In this document: positions 6,566 to 13,053 of the stretch, in pieces
Layout: every line of letters starts with the position of its first letter
How positions within the stretch are numbered: position 1 is the first letter of the stretch
NCBI GenBank assembly: GCA_944386375.1
Contig: CALXAW010000030.1
Coordinates: forward strand, 1 to 13,228
Source of the DNA: an uncultured Clostridia bacterium
Lineage (GTDB): Bacteria; Bacillota; Clostridia; TANB77; CAG-508
DNA length: 13,228 nucleotides
Reading direction: 5' to 3'
Notes under the pieces: generated by a model
What the model was told of the DNA's origin: nothing
What the model saw: only the letters and a program-made list of their open reading frames with translations
Databases searched by the model: none
Position numbers and translations under genes: made by a program

Positions 6566-8581
6566 ATGAAAAACACAAAAGAAGTTCGTGCTTTTAAGTG
6601 GAAGTTTAGGTTTTTAGTAATAATTGTAGATTTTATAACTGTACTTTTAACATATTATATTATGCCACTTGTACAAGGCTTTCCACCCAATTCTGAAAAC
6701 TTAGCATTTCAAAAAGAGGTTTTGCCTTTTACACATATAGAGCAATATATGGTAGTTTTTGCCTTAGGTATAACAGCTCATTTAGTATCATTTAAACTGT
6801 TAATGGGCAAAATTTATAAATATTTAAATAAATATTATAGAAAAGAAAAAATATCTTATAACGAAATATATGAAATAAGAAAAACTTGTATAAATATACC
6901 TTACAAAGTTTCTATTTTTCAAATGATATTAATAGTTTCTATTGGAATATTTTTTAATTTTATTATGCTTGCATCTGCTTTTGCAATACTTAAATTTACG
7001 CTTATGATTATAGCAATTGCCTCTGTTGTTTCTATTGCAATGCTTGTAGGTACACAAAAAATACTTTATGGTGTAATAATGACAACATATGAGGTAACAG
7101 ATAAATACGAAAAAAATGTAGGGTATAGAATAACAAACTCACAAAACTTATTATTACAAGTTGTTCCATTTATTGCTGTTGTTTTAATTGTTATATCTTT
7201 AATTGGATACTCTAAAGTAGTAGAACAAGAAGGTTTAACTACTGCCAATTATTATAAAGCATATTTAGATAGTAAAAATATAAACCAATTTGAAGTAAAT
7301 GAAGATGCTTTAAAAACAATATTAAATGAAATACCTAAAGAAAATGAAGAAGATTATTATTTTATAATAAATCCAAATGACGAAATTTATGTGTCTGACC
7401 CCAATGGTAGTATAAGTGACTTTGTCCTAAAATATCGTGATTATTTTTATGACAAAAACACAGGTATGTTATATGAAAAATTCGAGTCTGATGAACAATT
7501 ATACGCTCTACAACTTACAGACACCGATGGCAACACTTGGTATATTGGTTTTAAATTTCATGTAATAGATTTTGATTTATTAATATATTTTGCCGAATTA
7601 ATAGTTGTTGTAATTATAGCATTTTCTATTTTACTTTATGTATGGTCAAAAAATATGTCTAATAATTTAATTAGAACAACAAATAGATTAAAAGACATAG
7701 TAACAGCACAAGATGTTGATGATAACACTATTTTACCAATTGCCTCTAATGACGAATTTGGTGACTTAGCATATTATTATAATAAAATACAAGAATTTAC
7801 TAAAAATAATATTACCCAAATACATGATAACCAAGAAACCCTTATGGAAAATGAACGTTTAGCTTCACTTGGTCAATTAATTGGTGGTATTGCACATAAC
7901 TTAAAAACACCTATTATGTCTATATCTGGTGCAGCAGAAGGTTTAAATGACCTTATAAAAGAATATGATGCATCTATAGACGACCCAGAAGTAACACCAG
8001 CAGACCATCATGATATTGCAAAAGACATGTTTACTTGGACAGATAAAATAAAAACACATACAGAATATATGTCTGATGTTATTACTGCTGTTAAAGGTCA
8101 GGCCGTTACTCTATCTGCAGATGAACAAATGGCATTTACTGTTGAAGAATTAATAAAACGTGTTAATATTTTAATGAAACATGAACTAAAAAATGCAATT
8201 ATATATTTAAATGTTTCTTTAAGTGTAGACAATGAATTAACTTTAAGTGGAGATGTTAATAGCTTAGTTCAAGTTATTAATAATATGATTTCTAATTCTA
8301 TTCAGGCTTATAATGGTCAAACAGATAAAAATATAGATATGAAATTTGTACAGGAAGGTGAAAACTTAGTTATATCTATTACAGACTATGCGGGTGGCTT
8401 ACCACAAAATGTACAAGACAAATTATTTAAAGAAATGGTTACTACCAAAGGAAAAAACGGTACAGGCCTTGGTCTATATATGTCTTACTCTACTATTAAG
8501 GCACGCTTTAATGGAAATATTACTTTTGAAACAAAAAAAGGAGAAGGCACAACATTTTATATTATATTACCATTAATTTAA
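6566..8581 (+). CDS. Multi-span membrane sensor histidine kinase
   Basis: The 671-residue protein should sense an unknown signal, phosphorylate itself and pass phosphate to a response regulator, most likely the one encoded next. Hydrophobic segments lie at about 14-35, 58-80, 114-135, 137-160 and 197-217. An acidic extracytoplasmic stretch of about 120 residues (218-340) follows, then a last span at about 343-362. After this come a HAMP-like linker ending in DEFGDLAYYYNKI, the dimerisation domain with His444 in GGIAHNLKTP, and the ATPase domain with Asn577 (N box), DYAGGLP (607-613) and GTGLGL (632-637). The H box reads HNLKTP instead of the common HELRTP. All catalytic motifs are present. 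It starts 34 bp after the synthetase with no promoter or terminator between them, so it should be cotranscribed; a GTGAG site lies 6 nt before the ATG. The sensor part matches no named domain that I recognise. Confidence 0.92.
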   Translation: MKNTKEVRAFKWKFRFLVIIVDFITVLLTYYIMPLVQGFPPNSENLAFQKEVLPFTHIEQYMVVFALGITAHLVSFKLLMGKIYKYLNKYYRKEKISYNEIYEIRKTCINIPYKVSIFQMILIVSIGIFFNFIMLASAFAILKFTLMIIAIASVVSIAMLVGTQKILYGVIMTTYEVTDKYEKNVGYRITNSQNLLLQVVPFIAVVLIVISLIGYSKVVEQEGLTTANYYKAYLDSKNINQFEVNEDALKTILNEIPKENEEDYYFIINPNDEIYVSDPNGSISDFVLKYRDYFYDKNTGMLYEKFESDEQLYALQLTDTDGNTWYIGFKFHVIDFDLLIYFAELIVVVIIAFSILLYVWSKNMSNNLIRTTNRLKDIVTAQDVDDNTILPIASNDEFGDLAYYYNKIQEFTKNNITQIHDNQETLMENERLASLGQLIGGIAHNLKTPIMSISGAAEGLNDLIKEYDASIDDPEVTPADHHDIAKDMFTWTDKIKTHTEYMSDVITAVKGQAVTLSADEQMAFTVEELIKRVNILMKHELKNAIIYLNVSLSVDNELTLSGDVNSLVQVINNMISNSIQAYNGQTDKNIDMKFVQEGENLVISITDYAGGLPQNVQDKLFKEMVTTKGKNGTGLGLYMSYSTIKARFNGNITFETKKGEGTTFYIILPLI

Positions 8582-8589
8582 ATTAAATG

Positions 8590-8618
8590 TTGATTTTTGT
8601 CGTTTTTATTAATATAAT
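8590..8618 (+). promoter_or_regulatory. Sigma-A promoter for the HD-GYP response regulator gene
   Basis: TTGATT (8590-8595), a 17-bp spacer and TATAAT (8613-8618) lie in the 58-bp gap after the kinase gene. Transcription would begin near 8625, only about 15 nt before the ATG and just before the ribosome binding site. The first nine bases (TTGATTTTT) and the block TATAATTT, followed one base later by ATAAA, are shared with the synthetase promoter at 2188. I see no terminator in the gap, so read-through from the kinase is also likely. Confidence 0.65.
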
Positions 8619-8627
8619 TTTATAAAT

Positions 8628-8635
8628 GAGGTGAT
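8628..8635 (+). promoter_or_regulatory. Ribosome binding site that sets the start of the HD-GYP regulator
   Basis: GAGGTGAT lies 4 nt before the ATG at 8640. A GTG at 8631 is in frame but is part of this site itself, so it cannot be the working start. The protein therefore begins at 8640. Confidence 0.75.
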
Positions 8636-8639
8636 AACA

Positions 8640-9701
8640 ATGAGAAAGAGATTTCAAAATCAAACAAATACTACTAATTCAAATTATAAAATAATTGCCG
8701 TTGATGACGAGCAAGGTATTATTGATTCTCTTTCAATATTTTTAAAACGTTCTGGTTACGAATTCGTTGGTATTACAGACCCTGTTGAGGCAATAGAACG
8801 TGTTAAAAATGAACATTTTGATTTAATGATTTTAGACTTTATTATGACTCCATTCCATGGAGACCAAGTTGTAGAGGAAATAAGAAAATTTAACAAAGAA
8901 TTATATATATTACTTTTAACAGGTCATAAAGATTTAGCTCCACCACTTGAGACTATTAGGAGACTAGAGATACAAGGCTATTGTGAAAAAAGTGATAAAT
9001 TCGACCAATTACTTTTACTAATAGAGTCTGGAATTAAATCTATTGAGCAAATGAACGAAATTAAAAAAATAAACCAAGAACTTTCTGAAACTTACGAAAA
9101 GCTAGAATCTGCCTATATGGAAAGTATACAAACTTTGCGTCAAACTGTTGAAGCAAAAGATTCATATACTCGTGGTCATTCTGATAGAGTTGCAGAATTT
9201 GCAGTGTTAATTGGTAAAAAACTAAATTTATCTGAACAAGACATCCGTATTTTACATATTGGTGGTTTATTCCATGACATTGGTAAAATAGGAGTACCTG
9301 ATACCATTTTACAAAAAGAAACTAGACTTACAGATGACGAATATTCAGAAATAAAAAATCACCCATCAATAGGTGTACATATTTTATCTAATGCAACTAT
9401 TTTTAAAGATATTATACCTATTGTAAAACACCATCACGAAAAATATGATGGAAATGGGTATCCATCAAAATTAAAAGGTGAAGACATCCCTTATCTAGCG
9501 CGCATTATGGCTGTTGCAGATAGTTTTGATGCTATGTCTTCTAGAAGAAGCTACAGAGATAGTTTATCTTTAGATAGAATAAAAGAAGAGTTTAGAAATA
9601 ACAAAGGAACACAATTTGACCCAAAATTAACCGATGTATTTTTAGATATTTTAGAAAATCACATTGACGAAATAAAAGCAATTCAAGAAAAATACAAATA
9701 G
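8640..9701 (+). CDS. Response regulator with REC receiver and HD-GYP cyclic-di-GMP phosphodiesterase domain
   Basis: The 353-residue protein starts at the ATG set by GAGGTGAT. The receiver (about residues 16-135) has the acidic pair Asp22/Asp23, phosphoacceptor Asp66 in LMILDFIM, Thr94 and Lys117 in YCEKSD. A helical, Glu/Lys-rich linker (about 136-165) leads to an HD-GYP domain (about 168-345). Its metal and signature residues are intact: His212/Asp213 in LFHDIGK, His241 in KNHP, His265/His266 in KHHHEKYDG, the GYP at 273-275, and Asp294 in AVADSFDAM. By family knowledge such domains hydrolyse cyclic-di-GMP to pGpG or GMP; here the activity should be controlled by phosphorylation from the kinase 58 bp upstream. 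It has no DNA-binding domain, so the output is a change in second messenger and not direct gene control. This kinase/HD-GYP pairing looks to me like a conserved clostridial module, which I cannot check here. Confidence 0.94.
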   Translation: MRKRFQNQTNTTNSNYKIIAVDDEQGIIDSLSIFLKRSGYEFVGITDPVEAIERVKNEHFDLMILDFIMTPFHGDQVVEEIRKFNKELYILLLTGHKDLAPPLETIRRLEIQGYCEKSDKFDQLLLLIESGIKSIEQMNEIKKINQELSETYEKLESAYMESIQTLRQTVEAKDSYTRGHSDRVAEFAVLIGKKLNLSEQDIRILHIGGLFHDIGKIGVPDTILQKETRLTDDEYSEIKNHPSIGVHILSNATIFKDIIPIVKHHHEKYDGNGYPSKLKGEDIPYLARIMAVADSFDAMSSRRSYRDSLSLDRIKEEFRNNKGTQFDPKLTDVFLDILENHIDEIKAIQEKYK

Positions 9702-9709
9702 TGATATTA

Positions 9710-9731
9710 AATATATATTATAATATATATT
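9710..9731. repeat. 22-bp perfect A/T palindrome upstream of the DUF975 gene
   Basis: The sequence is symmetrical about 9720/9721 over 11 bp on each side and consists only of A and T. It contains TATAAT at 9719-9724, but no -35 match lies 16-18 bp upstream, so a promoter is possible but unproven. It could be an operator, or just low-complexity spacer between the regulator and DUF975 genes. It has too little G+C to act as a strong terminator. Confidence 0.25.
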
Positions 9732-9750
9732 AATATAGTTTATTTTAAAT

Positions 9751-9760
9751 AAAGGAGGTG
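9751..9760 (+). promoter_or_regulatory. Near-perfect ribosome binding site of the DUF975 gene
   Basis: AAAGGAGGTG matches the anti-Shine-Dalgarno sequence over nine or ten bases and lies 7 nt before the ATG at 9768. It is the strongest site in the window and predicts high translation of this membrane protein. Confidence 0.8.
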
Positions 9761-9767
9761 TTTTTAT

Positions 9768-10553
9768 ATGACTGCTTCAGAATTTAGAGCACAAGCTCGT
9801 AAAGCACTTGCTGGTAAATGGGGAAAAGTTGCTTTAACAACTTTAATTTATGCTATTTTAATTATAGTTTTAGAATTTGTTTTAGCACTTATTCCAGTAG
9901 TTGGTCCTATCATTCTTACAGTTATTACACTACCATTATCTTATGGTATGATAGTTACTTATGTAAAAATTAAAAATGGAGAAGAAACTACATATACAGA
10001 GTTTTTTACAAATGGTTTTAACTCTTTTGCTAGAGCGTGGAAAACATCATTATGGATCTTTGTAAAACTGCTTGTTCCATTTTTACTAGTTGTAGTCGCT
10101 TATATATTGGTATTTGTAGGTGCAGGAATGTCACTTTACAGTGCTATGACAGTTACATCTGACAGCATTTCTCCAACAGGCTCTATTATATCAATAATAG
10201 GTACTGTACTTTTAGTTATAGCTATGGTATATATGACTGTTAAATATTTCTTATATGCTCTTTCTTACTTTGTATTAAATGACAGACAAGATTTATTACC
10301 AAAACAAGCTGTTGAAGAAAGTGCTAGATTAATGCAAGGCCACAGAGGTCAATTCTTCTGGTTATGTCTTTCATTTATAGGTTGGATGATTTTATCTGTA
10401 ATTGCATTTGGACTTGGTTATTTATGGGTATTACCATATATTGTTATAACACAAGCTATTTTCTACGAATACCTTGCAGGTAAGAAACAAAATGAACCTG
10501 AAATAGAAATAAATGATGACAATAATGGAGATGCAATAAAAGAAAATTTTTAA
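9768..10553 (+). CDS. DUF975 family integral membrane protein
   Basis: This 261-residue protein is mostly hydrophobic, with about five or six membrane spans (roughly 20-42, 46-68, 94-123, 141-172, 196-235). The N-terminal FRAQARKALAGKW, the central SFARAWK, and the C-terminal RLMQGHRGQFFWLCLSFIGW are typical of DUF975, a family common in Firmicutes. Members have no established biochemical role; they are often small multi-span proteins with a paired-arginine or tryptophan-rich start. The C-terminal tail (about 236-261) is charged and acidic and is probably cytoplasmic. It lies 66 bp after the HD-GYP regulator on the same strand, so it may be read from that transcript; no full promoter is visible in the gap. 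The TAA stop lies inside the left arm of the following terminator hairpin. The family call is secure, the function unknown. Confidence 0.85.
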   Translation: MTASEFRAQARKALAGKWGKVALTTLIYAILIIVLEFVLALIPVVGPIILTVITLPLSYGMIVTYVKIKNGEETTYTEFFTNGFNSFARAWKTSLWIFVKLLVPFLLVVVAYILVFVGAGMSLYSAMTVTSDSISPTGSIISIIGTVLLVIAMVYMTVKYFLYALSYFVLNDRQDLLPKQAVEESARLMQGHRGQFFWLCLSFIGWMILSVIAFGLGYLWVLPYIVITQAIFYEYLAGKKQNEPEIEINDDNNGDAIKENF

Positions 10554-10592
10554 CATAACAAAAGCCTCTTAATAGGGGCTTTTGTTATGTTA
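10551..10592. terminator. Long bidirectional terminator hairpin between the convergent DUF975 and tex genes
   Basis: The left arm TAACATAACAAAAGCC (10551-10566) and right arm GGCTTTTGTTATGTTA (10577-10592) are exact reverse complements over 16 bp. A further U-G and C-G pair close a loop of about six bases. The upper stem has the AAAAGCC/GGCTTTT form of a bidirectional intrinsic terminator. It serves DUF975 from the left and can serve tex from the right. The DUF975 stop codon is inside the left arm. Confidence 0.8.
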
Positions 10593-10628
10593 TACTAATC
10601 AGAAAGTCATACTTTCTGATTAGTATAA
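10590..10628. repeat. 18-bp perfect inverted repeat with 3-nt loop
   Basis: The two arms (10590-10607 and 10611-10628) are exact reverse complements around CAT. The arm core is ACTAATCAGAAAGT and its complement ACTTTCTGATTAGT. The repeat overlaps the last bases of the terminator hairpin next to it, so the two structures compete for 3 nt. It has no long T-run. A near-perfect cruciform of this length next to two more hairpins suggests a small repeat element and not a second terminator. Confidence 0.7.
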
Positions 10629-10654
10629 AAGTCGCTATGCTCCAACATTGCACA

Positions 10655-10677
10655 CAAATTTTATTTCATAAAATTTG
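10655..10677. repeat. 10-bp inverted repeat spanning the stop codon of tex
   Basis: CAAATTTTAT (10655-10664) and ATAAAATTTG (10668-10677) are exact reverse complements around a TTC loop. On the minus strand this hairpin contains the last codons of tex (Asn-Phe-Met-Lys) and its TAA stop. It is the third hairpin in a row in this short region. Confidence 0.5.
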
Positions 10678-12931
10678 GCGCTTGAACAAATTTACGGAAA
10701 GCCAACGAAAAAGTTTTAAATGCTGTTAATACAATGGCTTTCCGATTTGTTCCTTTCATTGATAATGCAACTTTCTTTCTGTCTTGGTCTATTTTTATTA
10801 CTTTAACTTTAACAACATCACCTACAGAAACAACTTCTGAAGGGTCTTTTATGTATTTATCGCTCATCTCAGAAATATGTACTAACCCATCATTTTTTAC
10901 GCCAATATCTACAAATGCACCAAAATCTATTACATTTCTTACTGTACCTGTTAAAACCATACCTTCTTTTAAATCTTCTAATTTTAGTACATCACTTCTT
11001 AGTACTGGTTTTGGCATATCTTCACGTGGGTCTCTACCTGGTTTAGAAAGTTCTTCTACAATATCTGCTAAAGTCATTTCGCCTATTTCTAGCTCTTGTG
11101 CCATTTTTTTAACATCAACTAATTTTAGTTTTGTACGTAAATCTTCTAATTTTTCTTTATCTTTTAAATCTTCTTTAACAAATCCTAATTTATTTAGTAA
11201 TTTTTCTGTTTGCTCATAACTTTCTGGGTGTACTGCTGTTATTTCTAGTGGATTATCTCCATCTATTATTCTTAAAAAGCCTGCACATTGTTCAAATGCA
11301 ACTTTACCTAACTTTGGAACTTTTAATAATTCTTTTCTATTTTTTAATTTTCCATTTTCATCTCTATATTTTACAATATTTTTAGCTATTGTTTTATTAA
11401 TACCAGCTATATACGAAAGAAGTGATGGAGTCGCAGTATTTACATCTACACCTACTTTATTAACACTATCTTCTACAACACCTGTTAAACTTTCTGCCAA
11501 TCTTTTTTGATTTACATCATGTTGATATTGTCCTACACCTATTGCCTTTGGATCAATTTTAACAAGCTCTGCTAGTGGGTCTTGCAAACGCCTTGCAATA
11601 GAAATTGCACCTCTTATAGAAACATTTATATCTGGATATTCTTCTGTTGCAAGTTTAGAAGCAGAATATACAGATGCTCCTGCCTCACTTACAATTACAT
11701 AATTTACAGGTCTATTTGCTTCTTTTATCATATCTGCAACAAACATCTCAGACTCTCTAGAAGCTGTACCATTCCCTATTGCTATCATATCTATATCATC
11801 TTTTTTAATCAATTTTAATAGTTCTTTTTTAGCACCCTCTACATCATTTTGAGGTTCTGTTGGATATACAGTACTTGTGTCTAATACTTTTCCAGTTTCG
11901 TCTATTACTGCTATTTTACAACCTGTTCTATATGCTGGGTCAAATCCCATTACTGTTTTACCTTTTATAGGTGCACCTAAAAGTAATTGTTTTGCATTTT
12001 TACCAAAAACTTTTATTGCCTTTTCTTCTGCCTTTTCTGTTAAATCAGAGCGTATTTCTCTATCTATTGATGGTTCTATTAATCTTGTAAAACTATCTTG
12101 TATTGTATCTTTTAACATTTGAGTAAATTGTGTTTCACCTTTTATTATATCTTTTTCTATTCTATAAAAGATTTTATCTACAGGTTTTTCTAATTTTACT
12201 TTTATAAAATCCTCTTTTTCTCCTCTATTTATTGCTAAAATTCTATGGCTTGGTATTTTTCTAATTAATTCATTATAGTCATAATACATTTCGTAATTTG
12301 ACTTTTCTTCTTCTTTTGCTGCCCTTGTATTTATAATACCTTCTCTATAGCAGATTTTTTTAATTATTTTTCTATACTCTGCATTATCTGAAATATCTTC
12401 TGCAATTATATCTAATGCACCTTGTATCGCATCTTCGGCAGTTGCAACAACTTTATCTTTATTGTTTTTATCTTCTTCTGGCAATATATCTATATTTATA
12501 TACTCTTTTGCAATTTCTTCTATAGGTGTTTTTTCTGTTTGCTCTATTATAATATTTGCTAATGGTTCTAAACCTTTTGCTTTTGCAACTGTTGCTCTTG
12601 TTTTCTTTTTTTGTTTATATGGTCTATATATATCTTCTACCTCTGCAAGTGTTTTTGCAATGCCTACGGCTTGCAATATTTCGTCTGTTAGCTTTCCTTG
12701 TTCATCTATAGAATTAATTACTTCTTCTTTTCTTTTTTCTAGATTACGTAGATATTGTAATCTATCTCCAAAATCACGTAAAAGCTCGTCACTTAAACCA
12801 CCAGTAACTTCTTTTCTATAACGTGCTATAAATGGTATTGTATTTCCTTCATCTATTAATTTTATTGTAGCTTCAACTTGTGCTGGCTTTATATTTAATT
12901 CTTCTGAAATTGTTTTTATTATTTTATCCAA
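10661..12931 (-). CDS. tex: Tex family RNA-binding/transcription accessory protein
   Basis: The 756-residue protein has the full Tex layout: N-terminal helical Tex domain (about 1-190) with the conserved TIPFIARYRKEVTGGL, central helices, a YqgF-like RNase H fold (about 325-455, FDPAYRTGCKIAVID), helix-hairpin-helix motifs (about 495-565), and a C-terminal S1 domain (about 657-728, GTVRNVIDFGAFVDIGV). Tex proteins bind nucleic acid and are linked to transcription and gene-expression control; the exact role varies and is not settled. The start is TTG at 12931-12929, with AAAGGAAG 6 nt upstream and a strong promoter before that. The S1 domain ends at about VALSMKGTNR (residue 730). The last 26 residues (731-756, ending FVQAPNFMK) are basic, hydrophobic and unlike a normal Tex end, and they are encoded by the palindrome-rich DNA at 10661-10741. 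Convergent with DUF975. Confidence 0.95.
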   Translation of the reverse strand: MDKIIKTISEELNIKPAQVEATIKLIDEGNTIPFIARYRKEVTGGLSDELLRDFGDRLQYLRNLEKRKEEVINSIDEQGKLTDEILQAVGIAKTLAEVEDIYRPYKQKKKTRATVAKAKGLEPLANIIIEQTEKTPIEEIAKEYINIDILPEEDKNNKDKVVATAEDAIQGALDIIAEDISDNAEYRKIIKKICYREGIINTRAAKEEEKSNYEMYYDYNELIRKIPSHRILAINRGEKEDFIKVKLEKPVDKIFYRIEKDIIKGETQFTQMLKDTIQDSFTRLIEPSIDREIRSDLTEKAEEKAIKVFGKNAKQLLLGAPIKGKTVMGFDPAYRTGCKIAVIDETGKVLDTSTVYPTEPQNDVEGAKKELLKLIKKDDIDMIAIGNGTASRESEMFVADMIKEANRPVNYVIVSEAGASVYSASKLATEEYPDINVSIRGAISIARRLQDPLAELVKIDPKAIGVGQYQHDVNQKRLAESLTGVVEDSVNKVGVDVNTATPSLLSYIAGINKTIAKNIVKYRDENGKLKNRKELLKVPKLGKVAFEQCAGFLRIIDGDNPLEITAVHPESYEQTEKLLNKLGFVKEDLKDKEKLEDLRTKLKLVDVKKMAQELEIGEMTLADIVEELSKPGRDPREDMPKPVLRSDVLKLEDLKEGMVLTGTVRNVIDFGAFVDIGVKNDGLVHISEMSDKYIKDPSEVVSVGDVVKVKVIKIDQDRKKVALSMKGTNRKAIVLTAFKTFSLAFRKFVQAPNFMK
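10695..10744. repeat. 10-bp inverted repeat flanking the DNA for the tex C-terminal tail
   Basis: CGGAAAGCCA (10695-10704) and TGGCTTTCCG (10735-10744) are exact reverse complements 30 nt apart. The right-hand copy coincides with the point at which the conserved S1 domain of Tex ends and the unusual tail begins. It is more G+C-rich than its surroundings. It could be one end of a small inserted repeat that runs left through the other hairpins. Confidence 0.5.
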
Positions 12932-12937
12932 TTAAAT

Positions 12938-12945
12938 CTTCCTTT
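12938..12945 (-). promoter_or_regulatory. Ribosome binding site fixing the TTG start of tex
   Basis: The minus strand reads AAAGGAAG, 6 nt before the TTG at 12931-12929. The following residues (Met-Asp-Lys-Ile-Ile) are a normal Tex N-terminus, so the TTG start is well supported. Confidence 0.75.
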
Positions 12946-12983
12946 CTTGGCATATATAATACTATCTACTCTAGCTAAAACCT

Positions 12984-13013
12984 ATTATAACAATCTTAAT
13001 ACCAATTAGTCAA
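12984..13013 (-). promoter_or_regulatory. Extended -10 sigma-A promoter of tex
   Basis: On the minus strand TTGACT (13013-13008) is followed after 18 bp by TATAAT (12989-12984), with TG one base before the -10, giving TGTTATAAT. Transcription should begin near 12977 and give a leader of about 46 nt before the TTG start. I see no riboswitch or hairpin in that leader. Confidence 0.78.
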
Positions 13014-13033
13014 ACCCAATTTAATATTTTAAA

Positions 13034-13052
13034 GAGTAGATATATTCTACTC
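13034..13052 (-). terminator. Short hairpin after the ABC-F gene, candidate terminator
   Basis: GAGTAGA and TCTACTC form a 7-bp stem with a 5-nt ATATA loop directly after the ABC-F stop codon. On the minus strand it is followed by TTTAAAATATT, so only a weak T-rich tail. It would separate the ABC-F gene from tex, but some read-through is likely. Confidence 0.4.
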
Positions 13053-13053
13053 C

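Noticed and set aside
8631..8639. GTG start three codons upstream for the HD-GYP regulator
   Set aside because: The GTG is part of the ribosome binding site GAGGTGAT for the ATG at 8640, so it cannot also be the start.
10734..11219. Plus-strand open frame of about 160 codons opposite tex
   Set aside because: It is a Ser/Thr/Phe-rich mirror of the conserved S1 region of tex, with no start signals. The same applies to frames opposite tex at 11582-11818, 11877-12122 and 12462-12821, and opposite HtrA at 920-1203.
1211..11223. 18-bp identical sequence CTGTTTGCTCATAACTTT at 1211-1228 and 11206-11223
   Set aside because: In both genes it encodes the same short peptide (Ser-Tyr-Glu-Gln-Thr) on the minus strand with the usual codons; nothing around it matches, so chance is enough.
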